This document shows, one piece after another, positions 1-5,918 of a DNA stretch of 6,360 nucleotides; within the stretch, counting starts at the first letter, position 1, and each line of letters starts with the position of its first letter. Made by a program: the position numbers and the translations under genes. Source of the stretch: Chloroflexota bacterium (GTDB lineage: Bacteria > Chloroflexota > Anaerolineae > 4572-78); the NCBI GenBank assembly GCA_024278725.1, contig JAJRSQ010000006.1, positions 1 through 6,360 of the forward strand. Reading direction: 5' to 3'. Under the pieces are notes generated by a model, which saw nothing but the letters and a program-made list of their open reading frames with translations, had not been told where the DNA came from and did not search any database.

Positions 1-20
1 GGGCACGCTGCAGCGTGCCC
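1..20. repeat. Perfect 20-bp palindrome at the window edge, possible dispersed intergenic repeat
   Basis: Bases 1-20 (GGGCACGCTGCAGCGTGCCC) equal their own reverse complement, so they form a perfect palindrome centred on CTGCAG. The flank on the right continues CTACAAC, and the matching left flank would lie outside the window, so the element is probably longer. GC-rich palindromes with a CCCCTACAA-type flank recall dispersed intergenic repeats of some Chloroflexota and cyanobacteria, but that is from memory. It could instead be the stem of a terminator for a gene to the left, although no T-tract follows on this strand. Confidence 0.6.
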
Positions 21-160
21 CTACAACGCCACCGATTTTCGTTAAAACCGGAAGAAAATGCGTAAGAGCGGCTCGCAAATCGCCCCTGCGGCATAAAATC
101 ATGAAAAACAGCAACCTTAAAATTTACTTTGCAACAGCCGCATCAAGGGAAAACTTAGGG
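21..160. other. Non-coding stretch with no recognised feature
   Basis: Between the edge palindrome and the protease promoter there is no open frame of convincing length or codon pattern on either strand, no tRNA-like fold and no good -35/-10 pair. A TTGCAA at 129-134 has no matching -10 about 17 bases downstream. The stretch is AT-richer than the protease gene, as expected for an intergenic region. Confidence 0.5.
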
Positions 161-189
161 TTGAGATAGCCCATACATTATGTTATAAT
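161..189 (+). promoter_or_regulatory. Sigma70-type promoter with extended -10, for the HtrA-like protease
   Basis: A -35 box TTGAGA lies at 161-166 and a perfect -10 TATAAT at 184-189, separated by exactly 17 bases. TG at 181-182 followed by one base makes an extended -10 (TGTTATAAT). Transcription would start near 196, giving an untranslated leader of about 125 bases before the protease start. I see no strong hairpin or operator in that leader. Confidence 0.8.
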
Positions 190-306
190 GGGGCTAATCT
201 GCCATCCGCATTTCCCCGCGCACAAATGTTTTTTCGATTCGCACTTAAAGAAATGCCAACAAAAACCGATTAATATTCAAAATCTGTCAACCATTAATCA
301 CACTTC

Positions 307-312
307 AAGGAG
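307..312 (+). promoter_or_regulatory. Ribosome binding site of the protease gene
   Basis: AAGGAG at 307-312 sits 8 bases before the ATG at 321. It fixes this ATG as the start, which also gives a complete lipoprotein signal peptide. The frame opening at 188 lacks such a site. Confidence 0.8.
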
Positions 313-320
313 TTATCTTT

Positions 321-2339
321 ATGAAACGATTGCGACTGTCTTTCTGGTTTATGGCTATCATCATAGCGGGGCTATTGGTTGGGTGCGGCGAAAAAGCACC
401 CACCGTTGATGTTGATGCGACCGTGAATGCCGCCATCGCTCAAACGGCGGCGGCAAAACCCACCGACACCCCTGCCCCGCCCCCCAGCACGCCAACGCCG
501 GCAACGATGGCGGTCACGTCGCTGGACGATGTTCAAAAAGCGATTATCCAAATTGAAGCGCAGGGCACATTTGTTGACCCCGCCGAAGGGCTGCAACTCA
601 ACGCCGCCGGACGCGGCTCAGGGTTCATCATTGACGAAAGCGGTATCGCCGTGACGAATAACCACGTGGTCACCGGCGCGGCGCTGCTGAAAGTATGGGT
701 GGGGGGAGAATCTTCCCCGCGCAACGCCCGCATTCTGGGCGTGTCCGAATGTTCGGATTTGGCGGTCATTGACATTGAAGGGGACGGCTATCCGTTCTTC
801 AATTGGTACACCGGCGACATCAAACCGGGCTTGGACGTGTATGCCGCCGGTTTCCCGCTGGGCGACCCGGAATTTACATTGACGCGCGGGATTGTCTCCA
901 AAGCCCGCGCCAACGGCGACACGAACTGGGCATCGGTTGATGCGGTGATTGAACACGATGCAACCATCAACCCCGGCAACTCCGGCGGGGCATTGGTCAC
1001 TTCAGACGGCGAAGTGGTGGGCGTGAATTACGCCGGTGCGAGCAGCACCAACCAATATTTCGCTATCAGCAACGTGGAAGCGCAGAAAGTTGTGGCGCAA
1101 TTACGCGAAGGGCAGGATGTCCATTCCATCGGCATCAATGGCACAGCCGTGAGCGATGGCGACACCTTGAGCGGCATCTGGGTGTCATCGGTGAAATCGG
1201 GCTCGCCCGCGGATAAAACGGGCATCAAAGCGGGCGACATCATCACCCGGATGGAAGGGCTGGTGCTGGCAACAGACGGTACAATGGCGGATTATTGCGA
1301 CATTTTGCGGACACACAACCCGCAGGATACGCTGGATGTGGAAGTGTTGCGCTTCGACACACAGGAAGTTTTGGAAGGGCAACTGAACGGGCGCGAGCTG
1401 GCGTTGTCTTTTTCCTTCGCGCAGGAATTGGGGAATGAAGTTGCCGCCAATCCCCCGGCATCCTCCGGCGGGTCGGGCGGCGGCGGGTCAACCCCGCCGG
1501 CGGCAGATTACAGCTACACGGTCATCACCGATAACAGCAACTCTATGCGAATGGAAGTGCCCACCACATGGTCGGATACCGATGGCAGCGCGTGGGAATC
1601 GGACGGCACAATCATTGGCGGGTCGCTGGCGGCATCACCGAACCTGAACGCATTTTGGGACACCTACGACACGCCCGGCGTATTTTTCGCCGCGTCGGAA
1701 GCGTTGGCGCAAGCATACGACGACACCGGCAGCCTGCTGGACGTTTTGGGCAGCAGTTTGTCGGAATGCCGTTATGACGGTCGAAAAGAGTACGCTGACA
1801 ACGTTTATACCGGCGTGTACGATTTATACTCCAATTGCGGCGGCGACGGCGGCAGCGTCATCATCAGCTTGGCGGCACAACCCGCCGACGGCTCATTCAT
1901 GATTTGGCTGACCACCCAAATTATCGGGGAAGCCGATTTGAACGCGCTGGATCGCATTCTCAACAGTTTTGACGTCATCGGCACACTTCCCGGAAGCACC
2001 GGGCAAAGTTCGGGGGGCGCGTCGAGCGGGCAAACGCAGAATACGGGCGGCGGCGCAAGCGACATCCCCGCCGACTGGTTCCCCCCCGCCGGGCAAGCCA
2101 GCATCGTCATTGACAATCAATCGAGCATGGATTTGACCTTCACCATGGCAAACATCGAGACGAAATTGGTGGCGGGAACCTCGCAAGTGGTCTATTACCC
2201 CGCCGGCAATCACACCTTCACCGCCGCTTCTCCCGGCTTCGATTCGCAAAATTCGGAATGTACGCTCGCCCCCGACGCCATCTATTATTATGTGAGCGAC
2301 GATAGCAGTTGGGGCAATTGCGTCCAGATTTACCCGTAA
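321..2339 (+). CDS. HtrA/DegP-like trypsin-family serine protease, lipoprotein with PDZ domain and extra C-terminal modules
   Basis: This 672-residue protein is a predicted envelope serine protease. Residues 1-21 form a lipoprotein signal (KRLR, hydrophobic stretch, lipobox LVGC) with lipidation expected at C22. A disordered Ala/Thr/Pro spacer (about 26-64) follows. The trypsin-like domain (about 66-262) shows the HtrA triad: H115 in TNNHVVTG, D146 in CSDLAVI and S221 in NPGNSGGAL. A PDZ domain (about 268-355, with GSPADKTGIKAGDIITRMEG) should bind C-termini of substrates or regulate activity. A Ser/Gly linker (380-391) leads to a domain at about 396-556 with C483 and C506, then a second Gly/Ser linker (561-579) and a small beta-rich module (about 592-672) with C647 and C667. 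Family knowledge supports degradation of damaged extracytoplasmic proteins; the C-terminal modules are unassigned. Typical HtrA proteins are roughly 350-500 residues, so this one is long. It is monocistronic, bounded by its own promoter and terminator. Substrates are unknown. Confidence 0.92.
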   Translation: MKRLRLSFWFMAIIIAGLLVGCGEKAPTVDVDATVNAAIAQTAAAKPTDTPAPPPSTPTPATMAVTSLDDVQKAIIQIEAQGTFVDPAEGLQLNAAGRGSGFIIDESGIAVTNNHVVTGAALLKVWVGGESSPRNARILGVSECSDLAVIDIEGDGYPFFNWYTGDIKPGLDVYAAGFPLGDPEFTLTRGIVSKARANGDTNWASVDAVIEHDATINPGNSGGALVTSDGEVVGVNYAGASSTNQYFAISNVEAQKVVAQLREGQDVHSIGINGTAVSDGDTLSGIWVSSVKSGSPADKTGIKAGDIITRMEGLVLATDGTMADYCDILRTHNPQDTLDVEVLRFDTQEVLEGQLNGRELALSFSFAQELGNEVAANPPASSGGSGGGGSTPPAADYSYTVITDNSNSMRMEVPTTWSDTDGSAWESDGTIIGGSLAASPNLNAFWDTYDTPGVFFAASEALAQAYDDTGSLLDVLGSSLSECRYDGRKEYADNVYTGVYDLYSNCGGDGGSVIISLAAQPADGSFMIWLTTQIIGEADLNALDRILNSFDVIGTLPGSTGQSSGGASSGQTQNTGGGASDIPADWFPPAGQASIVIDNQSSMDLTFTMANIETKLVAGTSQVVYYPAGNHTFTAASPGFDSQNSECTLAPDAIYYYVSDDSSWGNCVQIYP

Positions 2340-2363
2340 TCCCCTTAAAAATTCCCCCCATTG

Positions 2364-2393
2364 AAAACCGCCGAATTTCACGGCGGTTTTTTT
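2364..2393 (+). terminator. Rho-independent terminator after the protease gene
   Basis: A perfect 10-bp stem (AAAACCGCCG at 2364-2373 with CGGCGGTTTT at 2381-2390) encloses a 7-base loop, and T residues run through 2387-2393. It lies 24 bases after the protease stop codon. The T-tract ends one base before the -35 box of the copper operon. Confidence 0.93.
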
Positions 2394-2394
2394 C

Positions 2395-2423
2395 TTGACA
2401 ACACCCACGACTTGTGATATTCT
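2395..2423 (+). promoter_or_regulatory. Promoter of the csoR-copZ-copA operon
   Basis: A consensus -35 TTGACA (2395-2400) is followed after exactly 17 bases by -10 TATTCT (2418-2423). TG at 2415-2416 makes it an extended -10. Transcription would start near 2430, directly at the edge of the G/C-tract inverted repeat at 2434-2454. A promoter this strong makes sense if it is held down by a repressor. Confidence 0.85.
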
Positions 2424-2433
2424 ACTGCCATGT

Positions 2434-2457
2434 CACCCCCCCCCACGGGGGGTGGGG
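2434..2457 (+). promoter_or_regulatory. Probable CsoR operator: C-tract/G-tract inverted repeat
   Basis: CACCCCCC (2434-2441) and GGGGGGTG (2447-2454) are exact inverted repeats separated by 5 bases. A second register pairs six C (2439-2444) with six G (2447-2452) around AC. CsoR-family operators are typically GC-rich inverted repeats with ACCCC/GGGGT half-sites, and this one lies immediately upstream of a csoR gene and just after its predicted transcription start. Bound repressor would block polymerase there. The element would also be transcribed and could fold as a leader hairpin just before the ribosome binding site. Confidence 0.75.
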
Positions 2458-2460
2458 TTT

Positions 2461-2469
2461 AGGGAGAGA
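2461..2469 (+). promoter_or_regulatory. Ribosome binding site deciding the csoR start
   Basis: AGGGAGAGA just upstream of ATG 2473 is a purine-rich Shine-Dalgarno match. It supports initiation at 2473 rather than at the upstream in-frame TTG at 2395, which is part of the -35 box. Confidence 0.7.
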
Positions 2470-2472
2470 AAC

Positions 2473-2784
2473 ATGGCAGATATTGCAATCGAACCAATTG
2501 TAAAACCAACCGACGAAGCCACCATCAACATTGTCAACCGTTTGAAAAGCATTGAAGGGCACGTGCGCGGCATTGAGCGCATGGTTGAAAATGGCGAATA
2601 CTGCATCGATGTTGTGAATCAGGTGTTGGCGGTTCAACGAGCATTGCAAAAAGTAAACGGCATGTTGCTCGACCGTCACCTGCATATGTGCGTCACAACC
2701 GCCATTCGCGGTGACAACCCCAATGAGCGAGAGCGCGTCATCGATGAAATCATGAGCGTGATTGAAACCATCGGCAAGCTATAA
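2473..2784 (+). CDS. csoR: CsoR-family copper-sensing transcriptional repressor
   Basis: This 103-residue all-helical protein is a metal-sensing DNA-binding repressor. The family forms dimers or tetramers that release DNA when Cu(I) binds. The family core is visible as NRLKSIEGHVRGIERMVENGEYC (22-44) and the DRHLHMCV run (67-74). The Cu(I) ligands are expected to be C44, H69 and C73. Their spacing (C-X24-H-X3-C) is the same as in the Mycobacterium and Bacillus CsoR proteins (C36/H61/C65 and C45/H70/C74), and Y43 before the first Cys is the usual second-shell Tyr. This pattern argues for copper over nickel/cobalt (RcnR), formaldehyde (FrmR) or persulfide (CstR) sensing. The second-shell Glu is less clear because of a small insertion; E92 is the best candidate. 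ATG 2473 has a ribosome binding site; extending upstream would translate the promoter. It heads an operon with copZ (49-base gap) and copA, and probably represses it through the 2434-2457 element. Confidence 0.93.
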   Translation: MADIAIEPIVKPTDEATINIVNRLKSIEGHVRGIERMVENGEYCIDVVNQVLAVQRALQKVNGMLLDRHLHMCVTTAIRGDNPNERERVIDEIMSVIETIGKL

Positions 2785-2818
2785 ACCGCAATTCATTGCG
2801 ATTTAAATAATTCTATCA

Positions 2819-2825
2819 AAAGGAG
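2819..2825 (+). promoter_or_regulatory. Ribosome binding site of copZ
   Basis: AAAGGAG at 2819-2825 lies 8 bases before the ATG at 2834. It is a strong site, consistent with high production of a small soluble chaperone. A short perfect inverted repeat (CGCAAT-TC-ATTGCG, 2787-2800) lies upstream but is too short to be called a terminator. Confidence 0.75.
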
Positions 2826-2833
2826 TTGTACGA

Positions 2834-3040
2834 ATGGAAAGCAAAACTTTCAAAGTTCCTAACATTACCTGTGGTCACTGTGTGATGACCATTCAACGCG
2901 AAGTTTCCGAGCTGGAGGGCGTGAAGTCCGTGAAAGCAGAGGAAGCCAGCAAAATCGTTACTGTCGAATGGGATGCCCCCGCAAACTGGGACGGCATCGC
3001 CGCCCTGCTGGAAGAAATTGATTATCCCGCAGAAGCATAA
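2834..3040 (+). CDS. copZ: CopZ-like copper chaperone, single heavy-metal-associated (HMA) domain
   Basis: This 68-residue protein is a single HMA domain of the usual ferredoxin-like length. The metal-binding loop is I11-T-C13-G-H-C16, a CxxC motif that binds Cu(I) through both thiolates. A GHC version of the loop is common in bacterial CopZ, in contrast to the CANC loops of the ATPase in the same operon. The ending EEIDYPAEA (60-68) corresponds to the conserved 'GY/DY' turn of the fold. No signal peptide or membrane segment is present, so it is cytoplasmic. Family knowledge says it binds cytosolic Cu(I) and hands it to CopA and possibly to CsoR. It lies between csoR and copA, consistent with co-expression under copper. 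A mercury or other soft-metal carrier role is possible from the domain alone, but the neighbours favour copper. Confidence 0.92.
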   Translation: MESKTFKVPNITCGHCVMTIQREVSELEGVKSVKAEEASKIVTVEWDAPANWDGIAALLEEIDYPAEA

Positions 3041-3051
3041 ACATTTCAAAC

Positions 3052-3078
3052 ACCCCGTCGGTATGATACCGGCGGGGT
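3052..3078 (+). terminator. Intercistronic hairpin between copZ and copA (attenuator or processing element)
   Basis: The arm at 3052-3063 (ACCCCGTCGGTA) pairs with 3067-3078 (TACCGGCGGGGT) across all 12 positions with one G-U wobble and a 3-base loop. Only TTCTT follows, not a true T-run, so it is a poor full terminator. It starts 12 bases after the copZ stop and ends just before the copA ribosome binding site. It may partly terminate transcription, stabilise the copZ end of the message or hinder copA translation. Its ACCCC/GGGGT ends also resemble the upstream operator, so a second CsoR site is an alternative. Confidence 0.65.
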
Positions 3079-3082
3079 TCTT

Positions 3083-3087
3083 GGAGG
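3083..3087 (+). promoter_or_regulatory. Ribosome binding site of copA
   Basis: GGAGG at 3083-3087 is 6 bases before ATG 3094. It begins only 5 bases after the end of the 3052-3078 hairpin, so folding of the message could influence ribosome access. Confidence 0.75.
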
Positions 3088-3093
3088 CAACAC

Positions 3094-5562
3094 ATGTCTG
3101 AAAAATTACTCACCCTTCCCATCACCGGGATGCATTGCGCAAATTGCTCTTCAACCATCGAGCGCAATTTGAAAAAACTCGACGGCGTGGCAGAAACAAA
3201 CGTCAACTACGCCACGGAAAAAGCCACCGTCACCTTCGACCCCACCACTCTGAAGATGGATGCCATCATCAAAAAAATTGAAGACGTGGGGTACGGCGTA
3301 GCCACCGCCAAAGTGGAACTGCCCATCACCGGCATGACCTGCGCCAACTGCGTTGCAACCATCGAACGCACCCTGAACAAGAAAGTTCCCGGCATTATCA
3401 ACGCCACGGTCAATTTTGCGACGGAAAAAGCCGTCATCGAATTTATCCCCGGCGTGGTAAGCCGTGCCGATATGGTCGCCGCGATTGAGCGGGCGGGCTA
3501 CGGCGTTGTCGAAGCCGCAGAAGGCGCCGATTTGGAAGACGCCGAACAAGCCGCCCGCGACGCGGAAATCGCCGACCAAACCCGCAAATTCTGGATTGGC
3601 GTCGCGTTCTCTTTGCCGCTGTTCATCCTGAGCATGCTCCGTGACTTCGGGGTGCTGGGCGAATGGGCGCAAGCGCCGTGGGTCAACTGGGTTATGCTGG
3701 TTCTCGCCGCGCCGGTGCAGTTTTACGTCGCGTGGGACTATTATGTCGGCGCATACAAAGCCGTCCGCAACGGCTCGGCGAACATGGATGTCCTCATCGC
3801 GATGGGTTCATCGGTGGCATATTGGTACAGTGTGGTCGTCACCGTATATTTAACGCTGGGCAGCATGACAGCGGGCGAGCACGTATATTTTGAAACCGCC
3901 GCCGTCATCATCACCCTGATTAAACTGGGGAAACTGCTGGAAGTCCGAGCCAAAGGGCAAACCAGCGCCGCCATCAAAAAACTGATGGGCTTGCGCGCCA
4001 AAACCGCCCGTGTGGTGCGTGATGGGGAAGAGGTGGACATCCCCATTGAGCACTTGCTGGTGGGTGAAATTGTGGTGGTGCGCCCCGGCGAAAAAATCCC
4101 GGTGGATGGCATTGTCATCGAAGGAAAATCCGCTGTGGATGAAAGCATGATCACCGGCGAAAGTTTACCGGTGAGCAAAAAACCGGGCGATGAAGTCATC
4201 GGCGCGACGCTGAACAAACAAGGGCGGCTGAAGTTTGAAGCCACCAAAGTCGGCGCGGAAACTGCACTGGCGCAAATCATCCGGCTGGTGCAGGAGGCGC
4301 AGGGCAGTAAAGCCCCCATCCAGCGGCTGGCTGACCAAGTTTCAAACTACTTTGTGCCGGTAGTGCTGGTGCTGGCAGTCCTCACCATGCTCGTCTGGTG
4401 GTTCGTCGTGGGCGCAGGGTTCACCCCCGCGCTGATTCGACTGGTCGCCGTGCTGGTCATCGCCTGCCCATGTGCGCTGGGGCTGGCAACCCCCACTTCC
4501 ATCATGGTGGGTACGGGCAAAGGCGCGGAAAACGGCATCCTCTTCAAAAACAGCGAAGCGCTGGAGCGCGCGCACAGCTTGAAAGCCGTGGTGTTGGACA
4601 AAACCGGCACCATCACCGTCGGGCAACCCTCCGTCACCGATGTGGTCTTGAGCAAACAAGCGGCATCATTCGACCGAAACACCCTGCTCCGGCTGGCGGC
4701 ATCGGCGGAAAAAGGGAGCGAACACCCGCTCGGTGAATCAATTGTGCGGGCGGCTCAGGAAGCCAACCTGCCCCTGGCAGAACCGGAACAATTTGAAGCC
4801 ATCGCCGGGCACGGCATCGTCGCCCATATTGATGGACACGACGTGGCGCTGGGCAACAAAAAATTGATGACCAAACGCGCCATCCATCTGAACGGGTTGG
4901 AAGCGGATGTGGAACGGCTGCAAAACGAAGCGAAAACCGCCATGTGGATGGCAGTGGATGGCGAAGCCGCGGGCGTGATTGCCGTCGCCGATACCATCAA
5001 ACCGACCTCCAAAGAAGCGGTGGCGGAAATGCACCGGCTGGGATTGAAAGTTATCATGCTGACGGGCGACAATCAAGCCACCGCCGAAGCGATTGCCCGC
5101 GAAGTGGGCATCGACCAAGTGCGGGCGGAAGTCCTCCCCGGCGACAAATCCGCGGAAGTGAAACGTCTGCAAGCCGAAGGCGTCGGGCTGGTGGCAATGG
5201 TCGGCGACGGCATCAACGACGCCCCCGCGCTGGCGCAAGCCGATGTCGGCATCGCCATTGGCACCGGGACGGACGTGGCGATGGAAGCCGCCGACGTAAC
5301 GCTGATGCGCGGCGATTTGCGCTCGGTTCCGCAAGCGATTGCGCTCAGTAAAGCGACGATGCGCATCATCAAACAAAACCTGTTCTGGGCATTCATCTAC
5401 AACATCGTGCTCATTCCCGTGGCGATGGGCGCATTGTATCCCTTCTCCTTCGTGCCGGATATGCTGCGCGAATTGAACCCGATTCTCGCCGCTTTCGCGA
5501 TGGCATTCAGCAGCGTCTCCGTTGTTACCAACAGCTTGCGCCTGCGTAAAGTAAAAATTTAA
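3094..5562 (+). CDS. copA: Cu(I)-exporting P1B-1-type ATPase, CopA
   Basis: This 822-residue membrane pump exports Cu(I) from the cytoplasm using ATP. Two N-terminal HMA domains come first, with GMHCANC (C15, C18) and GMTCANC (C83, C86). About eight transmembrane helices follow, near 165-184, 194-213, 232-253, 263-283, 420-440, 443-466, 760-780 and 793-813. The actuator domain has TGES at 354-357. The ion-path motif CPC is at 458-460. The phosphorylation site is D502 in DKTGT. The nucleotide domain has SEHP (542-545, with H544) and GDGIND (704-709). The P1B-1 copper signature is complete: Y769-N770 in the seventh helix and M803-xx-S806-S807 in the eighth. That separates it from Zn/Cd/Pb exporters, and CPC rather than CPH agrees with Cu(I). 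Length is normal for a two-HMA CopA. It is third in the operon, 53 bases after copZ. No frameshift or missing catalytic residue is seen. Silver export is also plausible. Confidence 0.97.
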   Translation: MSEKLLTLPITGMHCANCSSTIERNLKKLDGVAETNVNYATEKATVTFDPTTLKMDAIIKKIEDVGYGVATAKVELPITGMTCANCVATIERTLNKKVPGIINATVNFATEKAVIEFIPGVVSRADMVAAIERAGYGVVEAAEGADLEDAEQAARDAEIADQTRKFWIGVAFSLPLFILSMLRDFGVLGEWAQAPWVNWVMLVLAAPVQFYVAWDYYVGAYKAVRNGSANMDVLIAMGSSVAYWYSVVVTVYLTLGSMTAGEHVYFETAAVIITLIKLGKLLEVRAKGQTSAAIKKLMGLRAKTARVVRDGEEVDIPIEHLLVGEIVVVRPGEKIPVDGIVIEGKSAVDESMITGESLPVSKKPGDEVIGATLNKQGRLKFEATKVGAETALAQIIRLVQEAQGSKAPIQRLADQVSNYFVPVVLVLAVLTMLVWWFVVGAGFTPALIRLVAVLVIACPCALGLATPTSIMVGTGKGAENGILFKNSEALERAHSLKAVVLDKTGTITVGQPSVTDVVLSKQAASFDRNTLLRLAASAEKGSEHPLGESIVRAAQEANLPLAEPEQFEAIAGHGIVAHIDGHDVALGNKKLMTKRAIHLNGLEADVERLQNEAKTAMWMAVDGEAAGVIAVADTIKPTSKEAVAEMHRLGLKVIMLTGDNQATAEAIAREVGIDQVRAEVLPGDKSAEVKRLQAEGVGLVAMVGDGINDAPALAQADVGIAIGTGTDVAMEAADVTLMRGDLRSVPQAIALSKATMRIIKQNLFWAFIYNIVLIPVAMGALYPFSFVPDMLRELNPILAAFAMAFSSVSVVTNSLRLRKVKI

Positions 5563-5592
5563 GCGGAAACCCGCACAACTCCAATTTAAGCC

Positions 5593-5635
5593 AAAAGTGT
5601 TCTGCCCGGCGCAAGTGGGCAGAACGCTTTTTTTT
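5593..5635 (+). terminator. Rho-independent terminator after copA
   Basis: The arm 5593-5607 (AAAAGTGTTCTGCCC) pairs with 5617-5631 over 15 positions with one G-U wobble around a 9-base loop, and the T-tract runs 5628-5635. It closes the copper operon 30 bases after the copA stop. The next promoter's -10 box begins 11 bases after the T-tract. Confidence 0.93.
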
Positions 5636-5643
5636 ACAATTTG

Positions 5644-5652
5644 TGGTATAAT
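5644..5652 (+). promoter_or_regulatory. Extended -10 promoter for the DUF4160/DUF2442 pair
   Basis: TGGTATAAT at 5644-5652 is a perfect -10 (TATAAT, 5647-5652) with the TGn extension. At 17-base spacing the -35 position would fall at 5624-5629 inside the terminator stem, and it does not match the consensus. This looks like an extended -10 promoter that needs little -35 contact. Transcription would start near 5659. Confidence 0.7.
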
Positions 5653-5681
5653 GACCCCGCAAACGCCATCGGAGAAGCAGC

Positions 5682-5918
5682 ATGCCGACCATCATTATCC
5701 GTGGATATAAATTTCGCTTTTATTCTTCTGATTTTCTCGAGCCGCCCCATGTTCACATCATTCGAGATGATGCCGTTACAAAAATTTGGCTGGAACCAGT
5801 ACATGTAGCACACAATCACGGATACAATCAGCCCACACTTAACAAACTCATCAAATTAACGGAAAAACACCAATCTGAATTACTGGAGGCATGGAATGCC
5901 TATTTCAACCAAATCTGA
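5682..5918 (+). CDS. DUF4160 family protein
   Basis: This 78-residue soluble protein matches DUF4160 by recognition of its pattern. It begins MPTIIIRGYKFRFYSSDF, then the hallmark EPPHVHI (20-26), then a KIWLEPV strand (34-40) and a C-terminal helix ending LLEAWNAYF (67-75). The PPHVH motif, with H23 and H25, is the conserved core of the family. No enzymatic role is established to my knowledge. It has a ribosome binding site (GGAGAAG, 5671-5677) before ATG 5682 and its own promoter. Its 3' end overlaps the DUF2442 gene by 23 bases, a very common pairing in bacteria. Small gene size, pairing and patchy occurrence have led such pairs to be suspected as toxin-antitoxin-like modules, which is only inference here. 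Its base composition is clearly more AT-rich than copA (24 and 21 G+C per 60 bases in two sampled lines against 39 in one copA line), which suggests transfer. Confidence 0.88.
   Translation: MPTIIIRGYKFRFYSSDFLEPPHVHIIRDDAVTKIWLEPVHVAHNHGYNQPTLNKLIKLTEKHQSELLEAWNAYFNQI
5885..5889 (+). promoter_or_regulatory. Ribosome binding site of the DUF2442 gene, inside the DUF4160 gene
   Basis: GGAGG at 5885-5889 lies 6 bases before ATG 5896. It is within the last codons of the DUF4160 gene and selects 5896 over the nearby ATG at 5891, which is in another frame and too close to the site. Confidence 0.75.

Noticed and set aside
188..409. Open frame of 73 codons overlapping the protease start
   Set aside because: Its ATG overlaps the -10 box of the promoter, it has no ribosome site, and most of it lies in a leader and across another gene in a different frame. 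The product looks random.
321..2339. Protease inactivated by loss of a catalytic residue
   Set aside because: His115, Asp146 and Ser221 are all present in standard motif contexts.
2431..2457. Long C-run and G-run as a sequencing error or a simple repeat
   Set aside because: Its inverted-repeat form and its position between a -10 box and a csoR gene are better explained as an operator, although the exact number of C bases could be misread.
2395..2472. Longer N-terminus for CsoR starting at TTG 2395
   Set aside because: That TTG is the first part of the -35 box and the added residues would be encoded by the promoter and operator. ATG 2473 has a ribosome site and gives a normal CsoR length.
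2787..2800. Short palindrome between csoR and copZ as a terminator
   Set aside because: Only 6 base pairs with a 2-base loop and no T-run. Too weak to stop transcription.
4738..5376. Reverse-strand open frame of 212 codons inside copA, and similar ones elsewhere
   Set aside because: They are antisense shadows of a clearly functional GC-rich gene, with His/Arg/Gly-heavy products typical of antisense frames and no recognisable domain.
3094..5562. Zn/Cd/Pb exporter instead of a copper pump
   Set aside because: The Y-N pair in the seventh helix and MxxSS in the eighth, with CPC and a linked CsoR and CopZ, fit the Cu(I) class.
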